63,507 bases of DNA from Bacteriovoracaceae bacterium UBA4097. Lineage in GTDB: Bacteria; Bdellovibrionota; Bacteriovoracia; Bacteriovoracales; Bacteriovoracaceae. The DNA lies in assembly GCA_002381765.1 (NCBI GenBank), contig DFXX01000032.1:1-63507 (forward strand), in the 5' to 3' direction. Made by a program: the position numbers and the translations under genes. Under the pieces are notes generated by a model, which worked only from the letters and a program-made list of their open reading frames with translations, had not been told where the DNA came from and made no database searches. Positions within the stretch are counted from its first letter, which is position 1. Every line of letters begins with the position of its first letter. Positions 58,606 through 63,507 of the stretch are shown piece after piece.

Positions 58606-60150
58606 ATGCTTAAGACCTTATACCTGACTATAATTGTCTTGCTCTCCATTCCGGCCCCTGCCAATGCTACAATGAACTCAGAGATGGGCATCATGGAAGA
58701 TGGCATGAGAGCAAACGAAGCCATCTTAGGTTTTCTTCAAGAACATCAATGTGAATTTGGCATTATAAGTAACTGTGATAGGCCACTATCTGGTCATGAT
58801 ATCGTTGAACTCAAAAAGCTCTTCTTGGATCTGGAGTCTTGGCGTAAAGACTTTGAAATTCTTCTTCAGCAAAAAGATATGTTAAAAGGTAGATCTTTTA
58901 GCTTAAAAGAGGGAAAACTTCATACTGTGGTGGTCACCACTAAGCTTGATCCCAAATCTTTTAAACACCTTCCTCATCTCGACATAACTCTGGCCCCAAA
59001 TCATTCAATGTCCCTAAACTTTGTTCAAAATGTAACCATCACCACCGCTAGTACTCTTCTTATGTATGATAGTTTCTTTAAGCTTTCAGAGTTATTGTCC
59101 CGAGCAAAGAAGATTCGATATATTCTTGAATTTGATATGGGCGCGGAAGGAAATATTCTGCATGAAACTTTTTCGCTCGCAATGGATAGAAGTCTTTGGG
59201 ATAAAACAACCCTGAATCTTACTTTTCTCAAAGCAACCGAGAATATGGTGCATACTAATGCAGGCATCTTTGACCACTACATCAACAAATCTTTCACGGC
59301 CAATCATATTCATAAAAGAGATTTTTCCTATCGCTTAAGTAGCATCATGTCCATGAAGCGAATACTTTCCAAAAATAAATTCATAAATGCTATTGAGAAA
59401 GTTGGGTCAAAGTTAAGTCAATTCTTTGGAAACACCATCGGAAAGATTCAAACTCGTCAAGGTAAGCTCAAAGCACTTACTCTTGATCCCATGAAAATGA
59501 AGACCATGAAGGAAAAGCTAAAACCTTTAGATATTTTCTTTGAAAAGACCCCCTTTCGCCTTACGGATTATTTCATCCCCGGCTACTATGGCCATGTTGC
59601 CATTTGGTTAGGACGGCCTGAAGAACTTATGGAAATGACAGTTGAGTATTTAGGAGAGGAAATTCCCTTACTAGACCACCCGCTCGTTCTCCCTTACCTA
59701 GAAGATATGTCTCAAGGGAAATTAGTCCTCGAGGCCCTGCGCCGACCAGGTGTTACTCTTAACAAGCTAGAAGACTTCTTAGATGTTGATGACTTTCTGG
59801 TGCTTAAACCATCTGAGATAAGATCTCCAGGCGAGCATATTCTTCGAGCGATTGAACAGATTGGAAAACCCTATGACTTTGCCTTTGATGTTGAAACTGA
59901 AAGCAGCATTGTGTGCTCAGAGCTCGTTTATACAGTCTTTAGAGATGAAGAATGGCCGACTACCAGGAGTATGGGAAGGTATACTATAAGTCCAGATCAT
60001 GTGGCCTGGAAGGCCATGGACTCATGCTTTAAGCCAAAAATTATGTTTCACGATGGAAAAGAGATAACTCAGAATAGAACTTCAGAACTAAAGCGTCTTT
60101 TGGAGCTTAAGGGTGGTATCAGTTACACCCCTACTGGTAATTGCAACTGA
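58606..60150 (+). CDS. secreted C92 (YiiX-like) permuted papain-fold enzyme
   Basis: 514 residues. Signal peptide ending PANATM. The N-terminal ~300 residues are helical and unknown. The C-terminal domain has the circularly permuted NlpC/P60-YiiX order: His330 in YYGHVAIWLG first, Glu376 in VLEALRRPGV, then Cys437 in IVCSELVYTVF. The family (Peptidase_C92) has amidase- or thioesterase-like members, so action on peptidoglycan or lipidated substrate is possible. AAGGATAG precedes the ATG. Its last 63 bases overlap the convergent ceramidase-like gene. Confidence 0.75.
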   Translation: MLKTLYLTIIVLLSIPAPANATMNSEMGIMEDGMRANEAILGFLQEHQCEFGIISNCDRPLSGHDIVELKKLFLDLESWRKDFEILLQQKDMLKGRSFSLKEGKLHTVVVTTKLDPKSFKHLPHLDITLAPNHSMSLNFVQNVTITTASTLLMYDSFFKLSELLSRAKKIRYILEFDMGAEGNILHETFSLAMDRSLWDKTTLNLTFLKATENMVHTNAGIFDHYINKSFTANHIHKRDFSYRLSSIMSMKRILSKNKFINAIEKVGSKLSQFFGNTIGKIQTRQGKLKALTLDPMKMKTMKEKLKPLDIFFEKTPFRLTDYFIPGYYGHVAIWLGRPEELMEMTVEYLGEEIPLLDHPLVLPYLEDMSQGKLVLEALRRPGVTLNKLEDFLDVDDFLVLKPSEIRSPGEHILRAIEQIGKPYDFAFDVETESSIVCSELVYTVFRDEEWPTTRSMGRYTISPDHVAWKAMDSCFKPKIMFHDGKEITQNRTSELKRLLELKGGISYTPTGNCN

Positions 60151-60888
60151 TCTCTCCTCTCTTGTCCTGACCATCCACCAAAGAAATGTGAGCCCTATTG
60201 CCGCCAATATATGCTTCAGAGTATGTCCACTCATGAACTCATGGGTGGCATAGAAGATTTCTGAATCCTTCACCTCCGCCCATTTGGCCGCTCCATAAAT
60301 CAGGAGAGCAACTAAGTACCAATACTTTCTGCTAAATCTTGAAGGAAAGAGGAGAAGAATTATGGGGATAGTTACAAAAGAGCTAAATTGAATCCAGTAG
60401 TAAAAACGCAGATCGCTAGATACCACCCATGTAATGACACTCGATATTCCCATAAAAATGGCCAAGGGGAGCCACTTCTCAAACTTTAGAGAAATATGTT
60501 CTGTAAGAAGCAAAGTGTAGAGGGCCATAAACCCCATGCTCATCGGGAGTCTATCCCATACCAAGGTAGAGTTATCAGGGGACCAATGATAATAGGCCGA
60601 TCCAGGAGCTACTAAAATTATACTCATGAAAAACCAAAACCAGGATCTTCTGGATAGAAGGGATTTCTGACCCAAAATCTCTCGCACTCCCAAAAATCCA
60701 GCAATAAGAAAGAAGATATTGGAAAGCACGTCCATGGCATTGGGAATACCAAAGAAGACCCTATCATCGATAAACCCATGATAGCTAGGATCCTGAATAA
60801 TGACTGGTTTAGAGAAGAAAAAAGCAAAGGAGAATAGTGCCACCAGCAGGATGAGAGTAATTTTAAGGCCATAAGGAATTGTTTTCAT
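60088..60888 (-). CDS. ceramidase-family (CREST) membrane hydrolase
   Basis: 266 residues, about seven transmembrane helices. Metal-site pattern of alkaline ceramidases: the first loop GFIDDRVFFGIPNAMD, APGSAYYHWSPDNSTLVWDRL with Ser/His and Asp, and the C-terminal pair HEFMSGHTLKHILAA (HxxxH). The family cuts amide-linked lipids or acts as a receptor-like hydrolase. Bacteriovorax-type predators are known to make sphingolipids, so a true ceramide substrate is plausible (inference). Overlaps the C92 gene for 63 bases at their 3' ends. Confidence 0.75.
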   Translation of the reverse strand: MKTIPYGLKITLILLVALFSFAFFFSKPVIIQDPSYHGFIDDRVFFGIPNAMDVLSNIFFLIAGFLGVREILGQKSLLSRRSWFWFFMSIILVAPGSAYYHWSPDNSTLVWDRLPMSMGFMALYTLLLTEHISLKFEKWLPLAIFMGISSVITWVVSSDLRFYYWIQFSSFVTIPIILLLFPSRFSRKYWYLVALLIYGAAKWAEVKDSEIFYATHEFMSGHTLKHILAAIGLTFLWWMVRTREERSVAITSRGVTDTTLKLQKTL

Positions 60889-60993
60889 GTCATTAATTTA
60901 ACAAAGTCGGTAGTTATGTGTAAATACTTCAGACCACTAAAGACATCCTCTCAATAAGAATCTAAAAGGTACTTATTAATCTCAGGGGGCTTT

Positions 60994-61563
60994 ATGCTAA
61001 AAAAACTTTTAATAATTGGCTTGGTATTGTCTTTCAACGCATTCGCAGAAGAAGTAGTGACACTTAACTCAAAGAATATCTCTCTTCCAAGTGATGAAGC
61101 CGTAATTGCTCGCACGAGCGAAACTCCATCAATTGTTAACATCACTTTCAATGTTCCTATGTATACCTGTGAGGAATATGAAATTCGTGAATTCATTAAA
61201 ACGTCACGCCTACACTGTGGAGTTGAACGTCAACCTATCGTCGTAAGTGATGGCCGAGGTGGAAGTCGCATTGATTATAAGAAGATGCCAAGAACTTGCT
61301 TAGTCCCTCTTCAAGCTTGTGCTAAATATTCATCTGAAGTAAAATATCAGAAAGGTACCGTTCAGATTAATTTCAATCTTCCAGGCCTTGAAGTCCATGA
61401 TGCAGAAACTTACAGCATAAAAGCTATGCAGCAGAATAAGCATGGAAAAAACATTACCTTTTCTGTTGAGCCAGTTGAAACAGTAACTGAGCAAGTGGTT
61501 CTAAGAAATCGCTTTTCAAGAATTTTCAAATCTAATGTTCTTACCATTCAAGAGAAACGCTAA
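60994..61563 (+). CDS. exported hypothetical protein
   Basis: 189 residues. Signal peptide MLKKLLIIGLVLSFNAFAEE. The mature protein is beta-rich with four cysteines (YTCEEYE, LHCGVER, RTCLVP, QACAKY), probably two disulfides. Four to five strands around SIVNITFNVPMYTC resemble an immunoglobulin-like sandwich. No family recognised. CAGGGGG precedes the ATG. Terminator follows 5 bases after the stop. Confidence 0.6.
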   Translation: MLKKLLIIGLVLSFNAFAEEVVTLNSKNISLPSDEAVIARTSETPSIVNITFNVPMYTCEEYEIREFIKTSRLHCGVERQPIVVSDGRGGSRIDYKKMPRTCLVPLQACAKYSSEVKYQKGTVQINFNLPGLEVHDAETYSIKAMQQNKHGKNITFSVEPVETVTEQVVLRNRFSRIFKSNVLTIQEKR

Positions 61564-61566
61564 CTC

Positions 61567-61600
61567 ACATCAGGACGTGTGACCCCATACGTCCTGATTC
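61567..61600. terminator. bidirectional hairpin terminator
   Basis: ATCAGGACGT / ACGTCCTGAT, a perfect 10-bp stem with a 10-base loop (12 bp counting a further G-T and T-A pair), between the convergent ends of the exported-protein gene and pckA. T-rich tail on the plus side (TCAATATTTC). Confidence 0.75.
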
Positions 61601-63122
61601 AATATTTCTTGTAGTTTTCTAAAAATTGAGATTTCAACTTTTTGGCAGCATCTGCATAAGCAGCTTTATCACTCCAAAGTTCTTTTGGATTTAACAATGA
61701 TGATTCCACTCCGGGGACTGATTTAGGAATAGATAAATCAAAAAAGGATTCAGTCCAATATTCAACATCATTAAGTGCTCCTGCTTGGACACCCCGAATT
61801 ATAGAACGGGTCACACTAATATCAAACCGTTTACCCACCCCATAAGGTCCCCCACTCCAACCAGTATTAATGAGCCAGACTTTGCATCCAACCTTATTTA
61901 TTAGATCTTTTAAGAGAATCGCATAATCTTTTGGGTCTCTCATCATGAAGGGCGCCCCAAAACAATGTGAGAAGGCAGCTTTGACTCCCTTGAGGCCCAA
62001 TTCAGTACCTGCCAGCTTTGCCGTATAGCCCGAGAGAAAATAAAACATGGCCTGCTCTGGATTTAATAAACTCACTGGAGGCAAAACTCCCGTAGCATCG
62101 GCAGACAGAAAAAAGAGATGAGAAGGAACTCGTGCCTTTCCATTTACAACCGAATCTTCAATTGCACTGATAGGATAACTTGCTCTCCCATTTTCAGTAA
62201 TACTCTTATCTTCAAAAATGGGCTTCTTCGATTTTTCATCTAAAACAACGTTTTCTAATAAGCTACCTGCTCTATTTACAGCATGAAAAATCTGAGGTTC
62301 ATCTTTTTCTTTTAATTTATAAGTCTTTGCGTAGCATCCTCCTTCCATGTTGAAGATACCATCAATAGAGAATCCAATTTCATCATCACCAACGAGCTTT
62401 TTCCCTTCATCGGTTGAAAGAGTTGTTTTCCCCGTTCCTGAAAGACCGAAGAAGACACTTACACACTCTTTCTCATCCACATTTGCTCCCGCATGCATCG
62501 GAAGAATATTATGATCAGGAAGAATGGTATTCATGATAGAGAATATTGATTTTTTTATTTCACCTGCGTAAGAAGTTCCCATAATCAGAACTTCTCTCGC
62601 CTCAAAGTTTAAGATGATTGCCGTAGAAGCTCTCAGCCCAAATCTTTTATGATCGACCTCCAGTTCAGGAGCATGTAAAACAGTAAACTCTCCTAAGGGA
62701 TTTTCACTATTGGCTTCTCGGAATAAATGGTGGGCAAAGACAGCGTGGGCGGGATTAGGGGTTATAACTCTAACCCCCATTGAGTATCGCTCATCTGCAC
62801 CGACACTTCTTCTGAGAGTAAAAAGCTCTTTTTCGTTTCCTAGGCTTTCCAAATAATAATTGCGTAACTCAGAGTATCTCTCTTGAGTGAGCTCCCCCAG
62901 GTTTCCGCCCCACTTGATGACCTTATTACTGTAATTATCACGAACAACATACTTATCTTCAGCAGCTCTACCTGTGAACTTTCCAGTATTAACGACCAGT
63001 GCCCCTGAATCAGAAAGTTCACCTTTTTTAAGTCTCAAAGCATGTTCAATCAAATCCGAAATACTCAAATTATTATGAATTATCTTATTTTCTGGAATGT
63101 ACTGTTTCCACCAATCATTCAT
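61599..63122 (-). CDS. pckA: phosphoenolpyruvate carboxykinase (ATP)
   Basis: 507 residues from the ATG at 63122 (MNDWWKQYIP), with AAAGGGATA upstream; a TTG at 63137 would add five residues. Converts oxaloacetate to phosphoenolpyruvate with ATP, cytosolic gluconeogenesis. P-loop GLSGTGKTTLST, metal site LVGDDEIGFSI, and INTGWSGGPYGVGKRFDI are present. ATP form, not GTP form, by these motifs. It follows ldhA by 15 bases on the same strand, so pyruvate and oxaloacetate enzymes may be co-expressed. Confidence 0.95.
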   Translation of the reverse strand: MNDWWKQYIPENKIIHNNLSISDLIEHALRLKKGELSDSGALVVNTGKFTGRAAEDKYVVRDNYSNKVIKWGGNLGELTQERYSELRNYYLESLGNEKELFTLRRSVGADERYSMGVRVITPNPAHAVFAHHLFREANSENPLGEFTVLHAPELEVDHKRFGLRASTAIILNFEAREVLIMGTSYAGEIKKSIFSIMNTILPDHNILPMHAGANVDEKECVSVFFGLSGTGKTTLSTDEGKKLVGDDEIGFSIDGIFNMEGGCYAKTYKLKEKDEPQIFHAVNRAGSLLENVVLDEKSKKPIFEDKSITENGRASYPISAIEDSVVNGKARVPSHLFFLSADATGVLPPVSLLNPEQAMFYFLSGYTAKLAGTELGLKGVKAAFSHCFGAPFMMRDPKDYAILLKDLINKVGCKVWLINTGWSGGPYGVGKRFDISVTRSIIRGVQAGALNDVEYWTESFFDLSIPKSVPGVESSLLNPKELWSDKAAYADAAKKLKSQFLENYKKY

Positions 63123-63137
63123 ACTTATCCCTTTCAA

Positions 63138-63507
63138 CTAATTTAGTTCAACCTTATTTACTGTGACTTTTCCCGTCTTTTTAAACTCAACCAGATTATC
63201 TAAAGTTGTTTGGGCAATATTACCCAAGGCTTCATGAGTAAGAAAGGCCTGATGTGAGGAAATCAGCACATTAGGAAAAGTCAGAAGTCTAGCAAGTACA
63301 TCATCAGACAATCCAGTATCAGAGAGATCTCTAAAGAAAAATTCTTCTTCTTCCTCATACACATCTAAAGCAACGCCAGCAATTTTTTTCGATTTCAGGG
63401 CCCGTATTAAAGCCTTGGTATCGATAAGCCCACCTCTTCCGGTATTCAGAAGAGTAACTCCATCTTTCATTAGAGCAATGCTTTCGTCATTGATCATGTG
63501 CTTAGTC
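63138..63507 (-). CDS. ldhA: D-lactate dehydrogenase, C-terminal part (cut by window edge)
   Basis: About 123 codons; the N-terminal part lies beyond the window. TKHMINDESIALMKDGV and LNTGRGGLIDTKALI are the D-isomer 2-hydroxyacid NAD domain; VYEEEEEFFFRDLSD and HQAFLTHEALGNIAQTT match fermentative LdhA rather than SerA or VanH, including the catalytic His. Reduces pyruvate to D-lactate. The NAD site (GxGxxG) is outside the window. Confidence 0.85.
   Translation of the reverse strand, partial: TKHMINDESIALMKDGVTLLNTGRGGLIDTKALIRALKSKKIAGVALDVYEEEEEFFFRDLSDTGLSDDVLARLLTFPNVLISSHQAFLTHEALGNIAQTTLDNLVEFKKTGKVTVNKVELN

Noticed and set aside
1..63507. CRISPR arrays, tRNA or rRNA genes, insertion sequences, phage genes
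   Set aside because: Gaps are under about 240 bases, and none showed repeat arrays, cloverleaf-like GC-rich blocks or transposase motifs.

Overview
This 63.5 kb window is bacterial chromosome with tightly packed genes on both strands and moderately low GC. It has no rRNA, tRNA, insertion sequence, phage gene or CRISPR array that I can recognise. The cell is clearly Gram-negative: lipoproteins with lipoboxes, outer-membrane barrels, a heptosyltransferase cluster, a TolC/RND system and an outer-membrane phospholipase A. It is also flagellated. Several PilZ proteins, D-rich lipoprotein linkers, many secreted hydrolases and an E. coli-like SerA, LdhA and PckA suggest the Bdellovibrionota (Bacteriovorax/Peredibacter-like predators). 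That placement is inference from gene content, not from a marker gene.

Layout. 1-11.6 kb: the end of tldD, small lipoproteins and a barrel protein, a permuted ATP-grasp enzyme, rhomboid protease, class II amidotransferase plus pyroglutamyl peptidase, a DsbA/DsbB pair, a membrane J-protein, a BON protein and a PilZ protein. 11.7-19.1 kb: DEAD-box helicase, a NodI/NodJ-type ABC-2 exporter, and a 1,221-residue full-length ABC transporter with eukaryotic ABCC/MRP hallmarks. 19.2-27.4 kb: a nine-gene minus-strand operon for LPS core or surface glycan (three GT9 heptosyltransferases, two GT4 enzymes, GmhB-like phosphatase, SDR, mutarotase-like protein, DUF6165), ended by an 11-bp hairpin. 27.5-33.2 kb: a SWIB-domain protein, proB-proA-proC and putP. 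33.4-46.6 kb: serA, a PilZ membrane protein, sodC, aldo/keto reductase, FemAB-like protein, a secreted protein-glutaminase-like enzyme, flagellin, PRC-barrel protein, a CPA2 antiporter, endonuclease I and a lipoprotein behind a good sigma-54 promoter. 46.8-57.4 kb: SDR, PilZ, M48 peptidase, MBL hydrolase, and an operon TetR-TolC-adaptor-RND-PldA preceded by a second tetR. 57.5-63.5 kb: secreted proteins, a C92 permuted papain-like enzyme overlapping a ceramidase-family membrane protein, pckA and the end of ldhA.

The most unusual unit is the RND/PldA operon (50.3-57.4 kb). The RND pump lacks the TM4 Asp pair and the TM10 Lys of the proton relay. Its adaptor is 224 residues and appears to lack the lipoyl and helical-hairpin domains. 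The last gene is an outer-membrane phospholipase A whose catalytic Asn is replaced by Asp, and an intrinsic-terminator-like hairpin sits inside the start of that gene. I infer an atypical envelope system, possibly acting on lipids, rather than an ordinary drug pump. Other notable items are the protein-glutaminase-like secreted enzyme, the ABCC-like exporter, two related CHRD-like/EF-hand lipoproteins at opposite ends of the window, and a candidate 45-codon gene bridging sodC and a PilZ gene with overlaps at both ends.

Compactness is a general theme. Three convergent gene pairs share a single TTAA or TTAG as the stop codon of both genes, and several others overlap at their 3' ends. No stretch longer than about 300 bases lacks a gene.
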